From contig NC_134034.1 in NCBI RefSeq assembly GCF_964204645.1, positions 14,237,024 through 14,301,023 of the forward strand: a stretch of DNA of 64,000 nt. Reading direction: 5' to 3'. Below are positions 35,701-47,239 of this stretch, in pieces; positions within the stretch are counted from its first letter, which is position 1; each line of letters begins with the position of its first letter. The position numbers and the translations under genes are program-made. Origin of the DNA: Tubulanus polymorphus. Lineage: Eukaryota > Nemertea > Palaeonemertea > Tubulaniformes > Tubulanidae. The notes below the pieces were generated by a model. The model did not search any database. It saw nothing but the letters and a program-made list of their open reading frames with translations, and had not been told where the DNA came from.

Positions 35701-38700
35701 CTGTACATCCTCTATTCAGCATCAGGACCACTCTGAATCACAGCAATTGATGGGTTTGAACCAGAGACATCCCGTACATCCTCTATTCAGCATCAGGACC
35801 ACTCTGAATCACAGCAATTGATGGGTTTGAACACGGGATACCCCTTTACATCCTCTATTCAGCATCAGTACCGCTCTGAATCAGTTATCAACATTTTACC
35901 GTACGGTGCTGCCTCTATGCTCATCGTTAGAGGAATTTTTATACACTAACGTTAGTCAACCCTGGCAAGCTAAGGTCACGGAGTACAACTGGACAGCACG
36001 TCGATTGCCAGAGTTGACTTTAGTTAGTGTATGGAAATCCCGCTAACGATGAGCATAGCGGCAGCACTGTACGGTCGGTACACCCCTGTTCATCCTTTAT
36101 CCATCAGGACCACTCTGAATCACAGCAATTGATGGGTTTGAACCCGGGATACCCCTGTTCATCCTCTATTCAGCATCAGGACCACTCTGAATCACAGCAA
36201 TTGATGGGTTTGAACACGGGATACCCCTGTTAATCCTTTATCCATCAGGACCACTCTGAATCACAGCAATTGATGGGTTTGAACCCGGGATACCCCCGTA
36301 CATCCTCTATTCAGCATCAGGACCACTCTGAATCACAGCAATTGATGGGTTTGAACCTGGGATACCCCTGTTAATCCTTTATCCATCAGGACCACTCTGA
36401 ATCACAGCAATTGATGGGTTTGAACCCGGGATACCCCTGTACATCCTCTATTCAGCATCAGGACCACTCTGAATCAGTATCAGTAATTACTGGGTTCAAA
36501 CCCGAGACACCCCTGTACATCCTCTATTCAGCATCAGGACCACTCTGAATCAGTATCAGTAATTACTGGGGTTTAAACCCGAGACACCCCTGTACATCCT
36601 CTATTCAGCATCAGGACCACTCTGAATCATAGCAATTGATGGGTTTGAACACGGGACACCCCCGTACATCCTCTATCCATCAGGACCACTCTGAATCACA
36701 GCAATTGATGGGTTTGAACACGGGACACCCCTGTACATCCTCTATTCAGCATCAGGACCACTCTGAATCAGTGATCAACATTTTACCGTATGGTGCTGCC
36801 TCTATACTCATCGTTAGCGGAATTTTTATACACTAACGTTAGTCAACCCCGGCAAGCTAAGGTCACGGAGTACAACTCGGCAGCACGTCGATTGCCAGAG
36901 TTGACTTTAGTTAGTGTATGAAAATCCCGCTAACGATGAGCATAGCGGCAGCACTGTACGGTCGGTACATCCCTATTCATCCTTTATCCATCAGGACCAC
37001 TCTGAATCACAGCAATTGATGGGTTTGAACCCGGGATACCCCTGTACATCCTTTATCCATCAGGACAACTCTGAATCACAGCAATTGATGGGTTTGAACA
37101 CGGGATACCCCTGCACATCCGTTATCAACCAGGACCACTCTGAATCATAGCAATTGATGGGTTTGAACCCGGGATACCCCTGTTCATCCTCTATCCAGCA
37201 TCAGGACCACTCTGAATCAGTATCAGTAATTACTGGGTTTGAACCCGAGACACCCCCGTACATCCTCTATTCAGCATCAGGACCACTCTGAATCACAGCA
37301 ATTGATGGGTTTGAACCCGGGACACCCCTGTACATCCTCTATTCAGCATCAGGACCACTCTGAATCACAGCAATTGATGGGTTTGAACCCGGGACACCCC
37401 TGTAAATCTTTTATCCACCAGGACCACTGTGAATCACAGCAATTGATGGGTTTGAACACGGGATACCCCTGTTCATCCTCTATTCAGCATCAGGACCACT
37501 CTGAATCACAGCAATTGATGGGTTTGAACCCGGGATACCCCTGTACATCCTCTATTCAGCATCAGGACCACTCTGAATCACAGCAATTGATGGGTTTGAA
37601 CCCGGGATACCCCTGTACATCCGTTATCCACCAGGACCACTCTGAATCACAGCTATTGATGGGTTAGAAATCGAGACGCCCCTGTACATCCTCTATTCAG
37701 CATCAGGACCGCTCTGAATCAGTTATCAACATTTTACCGTACGGTGCTGCCTCAATGCTCATCGTTAGCGGAATTTTTATACACTAACGTTAGTCAACTC
37801 TGGCAAGCTAAGGTCACGGAGTACAACTGGACAGCACGTCGATTGCCAAAGTTGACTTTAGTTAGTGTATGAAAATCCCGCTAACGATCAGCATAGCGGC
37901 AGCACTGTACGGTCGGTACACCCCTGTTCATCCTTTATTCATCAGGACCACTCTGAACCAGTATCAGTAATTACTGGGTTTGAACACGGGATACCCCCGT
38001 ACATCCTCTATTCAGCATCAGGACCACTCTGAATCACAGCAATTGATGGGTTTGAACCCGGGATACCCCTGTACATCCTCTATTCAGCCTCAGGACCACT
38101 CTGAATCACAGCAATTGATGGGTTTGAACCCGGGATACCACTGTACATCCTCTATTCAGCATCAGGACCACTCTGAATCAGTTATCAGTAATTACTTTTG
38201 TTAAGATATCAACATTTTACCGTACGGTGCTGCCTCTATGCTCATCGTTAGCGGAATTTTTATACACTAACGTTAGTCAACTCTGGCAAGCTAAGGTCAC
38301 GGAGTACAACTGGACAGCACGTCGATTGCCAGAGTTGACTTTAGTTAGTGTATGAAAATCCCGCTAACGATGAGCATAGCGGCAGCACTTACGGTCGGTA
38401 CACCCCTATTCATCCTTTATCCATCAGGACCACTCTGAATCACAGCAATTGATGGGTTTGAACCCGGGATACCCCTGTACATCCTTTATCCATCAGGACA
38501 ACTCTGAATCACAGCAATTGATGGGTTTGAACCCGGGATACCCCTGTACATCCTCTATTCAGCATCAGGACCAATCTGAATCAGTTATCAGTAATTACTT
38601 TTGTTAAGATATCAACATTTTACCGTATGGTGCTGCCTCTAGGCTCATCGTTAGCGGAATTTTTATAAACTAACGTTAGTCAACCCTGGCAAGCTAAGGT

Positions 38701-39468
38701 CACGGAGTATAACTGGCCAGCACGTCGATTGCCAGAGTTGACTTAAGTTAGTGTATGAAAATTTCGCTAACGTTGAGCATAGCGGCAGCACTGTACGGTC
38801 GGTACACCCCTATTCATCCTTTATCCATCAGGACCACTCTGAATCACAGCAATTGATGGGTTTGAACCCAGGACACCCCTGTACATCCTCTATTCAGCAT
38901 CAGGACCACTCTGAATCACAGCAATTGATAGGTTTGAACCCGGGACACCCCCGTTCATCCTTTATCCATCAGGACCATTCTGAATCACAGCAATTGATGG
39001 GTTTGAACACGGGACACCCCCGTACATCCTCTATTCAGCATCAGGAGTACTCTGAATCACAGCAATTGATGGGTTTGAACCCGGGATACCCCTGTTCATC
39101 CTTTATCCATCAGGACCACTCTGAATCAGAGCAATTGATGGGTTTGAACCAGAGACATCCCGTACATCCTCTATTCAGCATCAGGACCACTCTGAATCAC
39201 AGCAATTGATGGGTTTGAACACGGGATACCCCTTTACATCCTCTATTCAGCATCAGTACCGCTCTGAATCAGTTATCAACATTTTACCGTACGGTGCTGC
39301 CTCTATGCTCATCGTTAGAGGAATTTTTATACACTAACGTTAGTCAACTTTGGCAAGCTAAGGTCACGGAGTACAACTGGACAGCACGTCGATTGCCAGA
39401 GTTGACTTTAGTTAGTGTATGGAAATCCCGCTAACGATGAGCATAGCGGCAGCACTGTACGGTCGGTA
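23701..39468 (+). mobile_element. 25 foldback (MITE-like) modules within the satellite
   Basis: Each module is ~183-185 bp, starting TACCGTA(C/T)GGTGCTGCCTC and ending GGCAGCACTGTACGGTCGGTA. The ~70-bp terminal inverted arms are roughly 80-90% complementary around a ~40-bp centre containing AGCTAAGGTCACGGAGT. Starts: 23701, 24293, 24962, 25441, 26248, 27211, 27735, 28218, 28621, 29073, 30020, 30503, 30906, 31570, 32517, 33000, 33403, 34067, 35014, 35897, 36784, 37735, 38218, 38621, 39285. All have one orientation and replace the same ~30-bp part of a monomer, so they were amplified with the array rather than inserted separately. Subtypes (TCTAGG, TCTATG, TCAATG, TCTATA after GCTGCC) recur in order. 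There is no coding capacity. Confidence 0.9.
29203..35390 (+). repeat. 2,497-bp higher-order repeat
   Basis: The same succession of monomers and foldback subtypes recurs with an offset of exactly 2,497 bp. Landmarks fall at 29203/31700/34197, at 29587/32084/34581 and at 30265/32762/35259. A shorter 2,285-bp spacing links 27980 to 30265 and 28751 to 31036. The third copy breaks at about 35390, where it switches to sequence equivalent to ~31205, a junction expected of unequal crossover. Confidence 0.9.
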
Positions 39469-40067
39469 CACCCCTGTTCATCCTTTATCCATCAGGACCA
39501 CTCTGAATCACAGCAATTGATGGGTTTGAACCCGGGATACCCCTGTTCATCCTCTATTCAGCATCAGGACCACTCTGAATCACAGCAATTGATGGGTTTG
39601 AACACGGGATACCCCTGTTAATCCTTTATCCATCAGGACCACTCTGAATCACAGCAATTGATGGGTTTGAACCCGGGATACCCCCGTACATCCTCTATTC
39701 AGCATCAGGACCACTCTGAATCACAGCAATTGATGGGTTTGAACCTGGGATACCCCTGTTAATCCTTTATCCATCAGGACGACTCTGAATCACAGCAATT
39801 GATGGGTTCGAACCCGGGATACCCCCGTACATACTCTATTCAGCATCAGGACCACTCTGAATCACAGCAATTGATGGGTTTGAACCTGGGATACCCCTGT
39901 TAATCCTTTATCCATCAGGACCACTCTGAATCACAGCAATTGATGGGTTCGAACCCGGGATACCCCTGTACATCCTCTATTCAGCATCAGGACCACTCTG
40001 AATCAGTATCAGTTATTACTGGGTTCAAACCCGAGACACCCCTGTACATCCTCTATTCAGCATCAGG

Positions 40068-40135
40068 ACCACTGGTCTAGTGGTTAGAATTCCCGCCTGG
40101 TAAACCGGAGACCATAGTTTCGAGTCCTGCCATAG
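40068..40135 (+). mobile_element. tRNA-derived (SINE-head-like) sequence
   Basis: GGTCTAGTGGTTAGAATTC resembles a tRNA D arm/box A, and TAGTTTCGAGTCCTGCC, about 30 bases later, resembles box B and the T arm. The anticodon stem (CCGCCTGGTAAACCGG) is imperfect and the acceptor stem does not pair well, so it is not a functional tRNA. It begins directly in a satellite monomer (after CATCAGGACCACT). The tRNA of origin is unclear. Confidence 0.5.
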
Positions 40136-40794
40136 CGAACATACGCTTTTGGTAATTTGCCCCAAGTCTGTTTCTTTTTTTAATATTTCAGATTGTGATG
40201 AGGGGTGGCCTACTCGGTGATATTGATTTGAAGATGAAATAATTTTAGTGGATCATGAATTTAGGAAAAAGATTACAGCACCACTGACCCATGTTTAAAA
40301 CCTACAGAAATATTTCGGATGATGGATGTAATTTCAGAGGGTATAATTTGAAACGCCAATAAGAGCAGCCCCAAAATGTGATCAGTTGTCCATACTATCG
40401 AGGACTCCAAAGAATTCCCTAGGTCCGAGAGAAACGACTACGAACGACGAGACTTCCTTATCGTTGAAAGATCTATAACAGCACTGATTTATTCTGCCCA
40501 TACGTTCATATAAATGATATTGAGATTACATTGTGTCAAATCTGTACAACTATTGGATAGAATCTAGTAAACAACCTGTACAGTACTGAAAAGGGATTAT
40601 CACATGAATTATATGGATTGATATGATACAACAACCATGAATGAAAACTACAACATAAATACAACCATATACGCCGAATGATATATTCGCGACACTCCGG
40701 CCACAACAAAATAACTATGTACTATTACTTTCTCTATCTGAAATTATAAAGTTGTTCACAAATTAACTATTTACAGAAATACCGATAAGTACCA
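40136..40794. other. Gene-free spacer
   Basis: AT-rich, with no recognised coding, RNA or tandem-repeat feature. It lies downstream (3') of the BEL/Pao fragment and could hold decayed retrotransposon sequence. Confidence 0.4.
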
Positions 40795-41715
40795 TTAACA
40801 GACGTCATCGGCAACGTCTTTATATACATTTCTGATTCTTTGCCGGGCTAAATCTGCTGCTTGACGAGTACTCAGATTACGAGGAATACTTGCCCTTCCA
40901 GTTTCAGAAGGAGGGGCATCTTCGTCATTTTCAGTTGTCTGTAATTCTAAAGGATAAAGTTTTGACAAAGGGCGGTTTGTTACTCCGCTAGCAGTCCTCA
41001 ACGAGCAGGACCGGACACGACCATCCTGCCCCCTGAACAATTCAACAATTACACCTAAACGCCAGCTGGTACGAGGACCCTCATCGTGTATCAAAACTAC
41101 CGATCCCGTTTTAACTATTTCTCTGTTATCACCGACATTCCTATGAAATTCCCTAAGACCAGTTAGATATTCTGTACGCCAACGTTCCCAAAACTGACGT
41201 ACTAACGACACAATAAAATTGTATCTGTTACTTAGTGAACGGCTATTGACAACAAATTCCGGGTCATTAATATCAGCATCACCTATCGGTAGAGAGGTGA
41301 TGCGCCTCCCGCACATTAAATGAGATGGAGTCAAAGGACCCAAATCGTTTATATCGCTCGATATATACATCAGTGGACGATCATTCAAGATCGCCTCTAT
41401 TTCTGTAACCACAGTTACGAATTCAACATAGGTCAAAAAAGAACTATCTCATTTTTGAAAATCTGCCGTAAATGTGTATTGGCACCAACGAACGTAGTGG
41501 CGTTGTCGCTCAACATCAACTTTGGCAGGGAGCGTCTGGAAACAAACCTCCTGAAAGCAGAAAGAAAGGTTTCACTTTTGTTATCCGAAACAACTTCAAG
41601 GTGAATTGCGCGACTAACCGCGCACGTAAATAGGGCTATACACACTTTCCCGCCACCTTTCAAAATCATAGGCCCTAAATAATCGACCCCAGTATAATAA
41701 AAGGATGGCAGTGTG
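40795..41715 (-). mobile_element. BEL/Pao LTR retrotransposon integrase fragment, frameshifted
   Basis: The minus-strand frame 41715-41433 carries the start of an integrase core (YYTGVDYLGP with the first catalytic Asp; AVSRAIHLEVV; LSDNATTFVGA with the second Asp). A second frame, 41436-40795, continues with EIEAILNDRPL, SHLMCGRR, FWERWRTEYL, LREFH and a C-terminal domain ending near YPLEL, typical of BEL/Pao polyproteins. The frames differ at ~41435, and the stretch normally lying between them, including the third catalytic acidic residue, is missing. No LTRs, gag, protease or reverse transcriptase were seen. It is a dead fragment. Confidence 0.85.
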
Positions 41716-41776
41716 AGTGAGTGAAACCTGTGATGGCTCTCACTCTTAATTACGAATCTATTCGATTCTTATTCAG

Positions 41777-41937
41777 TACATACAGTCGGTCATTTACTGT
41801 TGGGTGCTGCCCCTATGTGTATAATAAACGGTAAATTTGTGAATTAACTGATTCCTACTGCGGCGCGCGAGTAATAAGTTAGTTCATATATTCACCGTCA
41901 ACGATATGTATAGGGGCAGCACTTGACGGTTAAAATA
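41777..41937. mobile_element. Second foldback (MITE-like) module
   Basis: An inverted repeat with outer arms GGGTGCTGCCCCTATGTGTA and the complement of TATGTATAGGGGCAGCACTT, extending inward ~50 bp with mismatches to a GC-rich centre (GCGGCGCGCGAG). The outer GTGCTGCC/GGCAGCAC core is shared with the modules of the main array, but the rest differs. Relict satellite monomers follow immediately. Confidence 0.7.
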
Positions 41938-41939
41938 TG

Positions 41940-42235
41940 TATGGTTTCGAACCAGTATTTACACGGTTCGAACCCGGGACACCCCAGAGTACATCCTCTA
42001 TTCAGCATCAGGACCATTCGTGAACCACTTTCAGTAATTATTGGGTTCGTACCCGGGACACCCCTGTACATCCTCTATTTAGCATCAGTACCACTCTCGG
42101 ACAGTACCCGGCCGAGACACCCCTGTTCCAGCATCTCAGGACCACTCTGAACCAGTATCAGTAATTACTGGATTCGAACCCGGGACACCCCTGTACATCC
42201 TCTATTCAGCATCAGGACCACTCTCTCAGACGCGG
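41940..42235 (+). repeat. Relict satellite monomers
   Basis: Four diverged copies of the 69/72-bp monomer (CATCCTCTATTCAGCATCAG, CGAACCCGGGACACCCC). Here the T-arm-like motif is GGTTCGAACCC, GGTTCGTACCC or GATTCGAACCC, closer to a box B consensus than most units of the main array. The last unit stops at ACTCTCTCAGACG. Confidence 0.85.
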
Positions 42236-45200
42236 ACTCTATTCAATCCGGACGCGTCCGGGTCTCCAATTACACTCGTTCATCGATCACGCGCCGGATC
42301 ATCCGGATGTCATCCGGATACAAGTTCATCATAGCATCAACAGGCAACCAGTCTAGGCGCTCAGTCTATTACATCCTCGCTTGCCAGGGGTCCGGTATCA
42401 CTCCCGAACTAGCTTCCACCAGGTTAGCCGAATCCCTTGACGGGTGAAGATGGACAACCGTGTACGTTACCGCCGAGTCCGGTTCCGTGTCCGTACAGTA
42501 ACAACTACAAATGAATTTGATGAGATAAGTTGTATATTCATAATTTTATTTCAACGTAAAATATCTTTTTATTCAATAACAGTGCAAAAAATACACATTA
42601 AAAACCTCTAAAAAATTTATAATAAATTTGAATCGAGTGATGAAATAAATTTGAATCGAGTGATACCGCTACCGAATCCACAGTGCTTACTTCACGACGG
42701 TGGCTGGTTCAGTTCAGTATGTCACTGTCAGTAGAGATCGGATTTTCCTTCGAGCAGGGTAGATTTTGACGCTGACAGCGAATGCAGGTGGCGCAGAATT
42801 GGACAGGCGACCAGTCTATAGCCGGGTTCGACTATTTCACACGACTCAGGATGACCTTTAAAAATGGAGGCTTTTTCGATCGGATTTACGTAGGGTCTAG
42901 AGGTGCCCTGACAGCGAATGCAGGTGGCGCAGAATTGGACAAACGACCAGTCTACAGTTTTACAAGCCTAAATTAGGAATGAGAATGAAACGATTTTTCT
43001 TTCATTTCGTCGAGTTTCAAATCAAAAACGAAACAAGCGCTGAAAAATTTGCAATCACTGAGATTTTTATTCATCTATAATGAAATTTACATGTAATAAT
43101 GTGAAGATACAAGTAGCGAATAATGAAACTAGTCCTGGACTTAAAACCCTTAAATTCCCGACGACCTATAAATAGGTCGCGTTTACACAATATTCCAAAA
43201 ACCAGACCAGGAGATGAAACGACGAATCGTACCAGAAACAAAATCGAAAAAATTTCATTCGGCAATCAAATCATAATTCTACATTTTTCATAATAATCGC
43301 GAGTACGGTATAAACAATGAATATTTGTTTTTTTTGTTTGCTTTGGACAATATTCGATCATTTAACATTCAATAATAATAATAAAACATACAGTATTTAT
43401 TACTGGCTATGTTTCTTTTCGCGATTATTAATTTTGTTCATGGAACAAAAAGGAAAACGAACAAACAGAAAGAAACATTAAACGACAAGCACAAAAAACT
43501 GACATCAAAACTAATAGAATCACCTCTTCTATTCATAACATGACCCCCTAATGCCTACAGTACCATTTACCCCCCTTAGATAAATAGACGATCCCTGAAA
43601 GCGATGAAGTGTTTAAAAGTCTCTCAACCATCTGAGTAAAACTAAAATTTCATACTTGCGAAATATTGTAGTTTTAGTTGAGCGCGTTTTTTCATGATGA
43701 GTATTTGCGATAATTCCGAAACTCAAAATAACTCGCAAACTTTTTGCATTCGAAAAAAGTACCGACAAAGCACGCATTATTTGAACCCACGGGGGATCAC
43801 TTGTACTCGTAAACGAGACCAGAAGTTTTCAGTACGTTTGAAGTAGATGTTTATGAAGTGTTCTGATACAGGTTCATCCCCTCCGGCCCCCGAGAACAAC
43901 TTCTAACAAAACTCGAGATGTTTACATTCTTCGAAAGTTGTTGAAAAGTATAGAATCTACCGATGAATCGGTGAATCGGTGAATCGGTAGAGCGATACTT
44001 TCCTTCTGGTTATAATTGTATTTAATTGCAGCAAAAAGTAAGCAGATTTTGAGTCCGATTTGAGTAATAGCGACAAAGCAAAGAATACCGGGAAAAAATC
44101 GATCTTTTTTTGTCGTTAAAGATCGGATTGAGTTGTTGTTTGTTTTTGGCATGTATTCACCCTAAAACAGAACAGTTAAATGTATATAAAACGTACGAGA
44201 GATTTATATCTCGTATTTGAGAGAGAGAATGAAGGAATCGAATTGATGCATCGTTATTATACAAAACTGGCTGTGACTAATGGTACCCAGTCGTCCACAG
44301 CAGATGTCTCTTTACTTACAGTGAAAATAATCGAACAGATGGACGCGTGTTAGAAAGCAGGCTGTCCACAAACTTATAAAACACATCATCCACAGAAAGA
44401 AACTGTTTTTAACGAAGGCACAGCAACTAATTTGTGCTATAGATAACAATTTTAACAAGTTTCTGGCATAGATAGTGCGATATTGGCCTAAGAAGCAGTA
44501 TATCTGTTATTCTTTAAAGGGCACCTTCGCCCGAATGGACATTTTAGTATTACAACAAATGGCTGGATATAGTAGAGTAGTATTTTAATAAATATAGTTT
44601 GTCGTGTAGTAGCACAAAGATTCATTCTCTGTATATGGCACTTCATTATTTTTATAGCAATGACACAATAGCACACGAACAGTTTTTTTTCTATATACAA
44701 TAAATTCACACGTAAGTTTCCAAAAAAAAAATGAAGTTATAATAATAATAAGCTACAAGCGAAACGAAAGGAAACGCAAAGTTTCGAGTGGTTTCAATCT
44801 ACGGGGAATGAAAGAACTACCACAAAAAACTGACTGCTGAAGTTTTTGGCAAGTTTTCGAGGCAAGTCTCGGCTTAATATACCATAGAAGAAACAGGAAA
44901 ACAAACACAGCGAAAAAAGAGAGAGAGAGAGAGATAGAGGTGGTCTTCGCATTTTTATTTCTAATCTTCGGCAAGAACTCGTCATTTATTATCACGACGA
45001 AAGTGTTCTATAGTTCAGAGATAGAAAAGAGTATATTAGTAGATATGTGTGAGGTGGTACCATCTTTAGTCTAATCACAGAACTAAAATCAAAACTAAAT
45101 ACTGACCAGAAATACATATCCCAGAAACGTAGCGAGGGACTTCATTCAGAGTGTGTCGAATATAGGAAAACTAATCAATTGCTACAGAGGTTTTTTGCAT

Positions 45201-46287
45201 GATTAAAAAAAAACCTACGAGTTAAAAGAGATTTATTTATGATCAACGCCATTTTTGACTATAACGTTAATCATTGAATGTTTTCGCAGTCTTTATTATA
45301 AACCTGAGCTCAGATTGAAATTAGATTTGAAATTTTAATAGTTTTCATTCGTTTGACCGCTTTCAACATTCTTCTTCTTGCAGGTAACAATCTGTTGTCT
45401 GCACGTACCTCACTCGGACAGGTCAACATAAAGGATTCCTGCGCTTAATTATCAAACTACCAAACTTCACGACTTTCCAGATTTCTAGGGAATTTCAGCA
45501 TGTGCGAGAAGATCATCTTCAGAGCTAAGAAAAAACATACTCAACATAGATCGGAAAACATGAAAATTATCATTACACCAAATTATTTTCACTGATCTGA
45601 AATTTCCTGAGTATTTTTAATTCCCTGAAGATTTCGCCGACCGCAGGAACCTAGAAACAGCTATTCATTTTCGATTAATACCGGTATGCCTTGGCGGAAG
45701 AAGATATCTGGTGAAGCCTTGACGATCAGTTTTTGTAAGAATGGTAAAAGTCTAGGAATAGGGGGTACAGTACAGACAGCAGATTGATAGCTGCATTAAT
45801 AATAATACAATACGTTAGATTACAGGGAACCATCGGGAAGCGAAGATAGAATGGAGGAGATTAGTTTACATTGCCTTCTCCATGAAGAGAACAATATCGA
45901 ATACAAGTCATTTACCAGAGTTATACCTTAGCTTCGCGATGATATAATTCATATAAAACAGTTCAGTTTATATTCATCGCGTTAGAACTGATATTGATAT
46001 CGATCAGATTCAGACGCGGTGAATACAAACTAAACTTTGCACTCGTACAAATTTCCGCACAGTTAAATAAATCTAACTGTATTTTAAATATACAATATGT
46101 TACTTTCTATTTCATGATGATTCAGAAACCGGTTCCACAGTTCACCGTTTAGAGTTTGACTCATTAAATTAGAATTAGTTGTTTTCTGATGTTCTAACCT
46201 GAGAGAGACAAATCTGAATTGACAACTGCGATAACCGGGTCCAGAAAATTACTAATTACTTCTAATTAGTTCAGATATATTCATAAC

Positions 46288-46337
<50 letters not shown>

Positions 46338-46580
46338 TATGCGGTTACACTTTTAGTGCAAACCATAGGGTATATATATATATATAGAAACAAACACCCT
46401 CGGCTGCCCGCTATTGTAACTATGGCTGGTCACGCTTAGCACCACAATAATGGTTCTCTCACCGGCTAGTAACTCCCCCTAGTGACAGACAGGAGTATTA
46501 ATTACAGAGTACACTGACCATTTTACCCATAGTGCTGCACGAAGGTCATTCATATAATAACAACACTCGTATAAGTCTCA
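42236..46580. other. Gene-free region 3' of the nuclear receptor gene
   Basis: No coding region is supported. It contains a 14-bp palindrome CCGGACGCGTCCGG (42248-42261), a duplicated ~48-bp segment at 42771-42957, a short GA tract near 44920, and TA runs near 46285-46335 and 46370-46385. Part may be a long 3' UTR of the receptor gene ending at 47240 on the minus strand. Confidence 0.5.
42771..42957. repeat. Duplicated ~48-bp segment
   Basis: CTGACAGCGAATGCAGGTGG and the following bases to GACCAGTCTA occur at 42771-42819 and again at 42909-42957, 138 bp apart, with only a few differences. Confidence 0.85.
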
Positions 46581-46584
46581 CCCA

Positions 46585-46925
46585 GAGTCGGGCTGTCGGG
46601 CCTAGAATTCACGGGCTGTCGGGCCTAGAATTCACGGGCTGGCGGGCCTAGAATTCACGGGCTGGCGGGCCTAGAATTCACGGGCTGTCGGGCCTAGAAT
46701 TCAAGGGCTGGCGGGCCTAGAATTCACGAGCTGTCGGGCCTAGAATTCACGAGCTGTCGGGCCTAGAATTCACGGACTGGCGGGCCTAGAATTCACGAGC
46801 TGTCGGGCCTAGAATTCACGGGCTGTCGGGCCTAGAATTCACGGGCTGGCGGGCCTAGAATTCACGAGCTGTCGGGCCTAGAATTCACGGGCTGTCGGGC
46901 CTAGAATTCACGGGCCTTTGGGCCG
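46585..46925. repeat. 23-bp minisatellite
   Basis: About 14-15 units of 23 bp containing TCGGGCCTAGAATTCAC. The variable positions (GGGCT/GAGCT, GTCGG/GGCGG) shuffle along the array. It lies about 300 bp beyond the 3' end of the receptor coding region and may fall within its 3' UTR. Confidence 0.95.
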
Positions 46926-47239
46926 AATATTCACGGGCTCGCCTTTAATGTAATGACAAGCCTGAGTTCTCTCTAAGGGTCTTCGTTGATTTCACCAATG
47001 GCAGGAAATCTGTTGTCCTGAACATTTCCCAGAAATTGCTGCCGGAAACTTTTTAAGTTTCCAAATAAAATTTTGGCTCCAGATTTGACAAACACACTTT
47101 GTGCATTTTCAGCAGTATTTAACGCATCAATAATTCAAAACGCTCATCATTTCAGTAAATACTAGTAACACATAAAACGCGATATTCCTTTTTTTTTTGT
47201 AAAGATGAACCTAGATCGAGAAATTCGGGCTCGTTTTTT

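Larger units (their letters stand above)
23270..40075 (+). repeat. Satellite array of 69/72-bp monomers
   Basis: Head-to-tail monomers on one strand. The 72-bp type contains TATTCAGCATCAGGACCACT and the 69-bp type contains TTTATCCATCAGGACCACT. Both continue TGAATCACAGCAATTGATGG and GGTTTGAACCCGGGATACCC. A variant replaces the CACAGCAATTGATG segment with CAGTATCAGTAATTACT. Both lengths are multiples of three, so spurious open frames occur throughout. The segment GGTTTGAACCC (GGTTCGAACCC in some units, for example near 39685 and 39948) matches a Pol III box B/tRNA T arm. Foldback modules interrupt the monomers 25 times. Confidence 0.95.

Noticed and set aside
23831-39621. Families of 66-152-residue open frames with a HQDHSESQQLMGLNPG repeat
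   Set aside because: These are translations of the 69/72-bp satellite and foldback arms; they start and stop wherever the monomer variants change frame.
23270-40075. CRISPR-like or other prokaryotic repeat array
   Set aside because: Units are contiguous satellite monomers with no unique spacers, and the surrounding genes are spliced animal genes.
40068-40135. Functional tRNA gene
   Set aside because: Box A and box B likenesses are present, but acceptor and anticodon stems do not pair properly; kept only as a tRNA-derived element.
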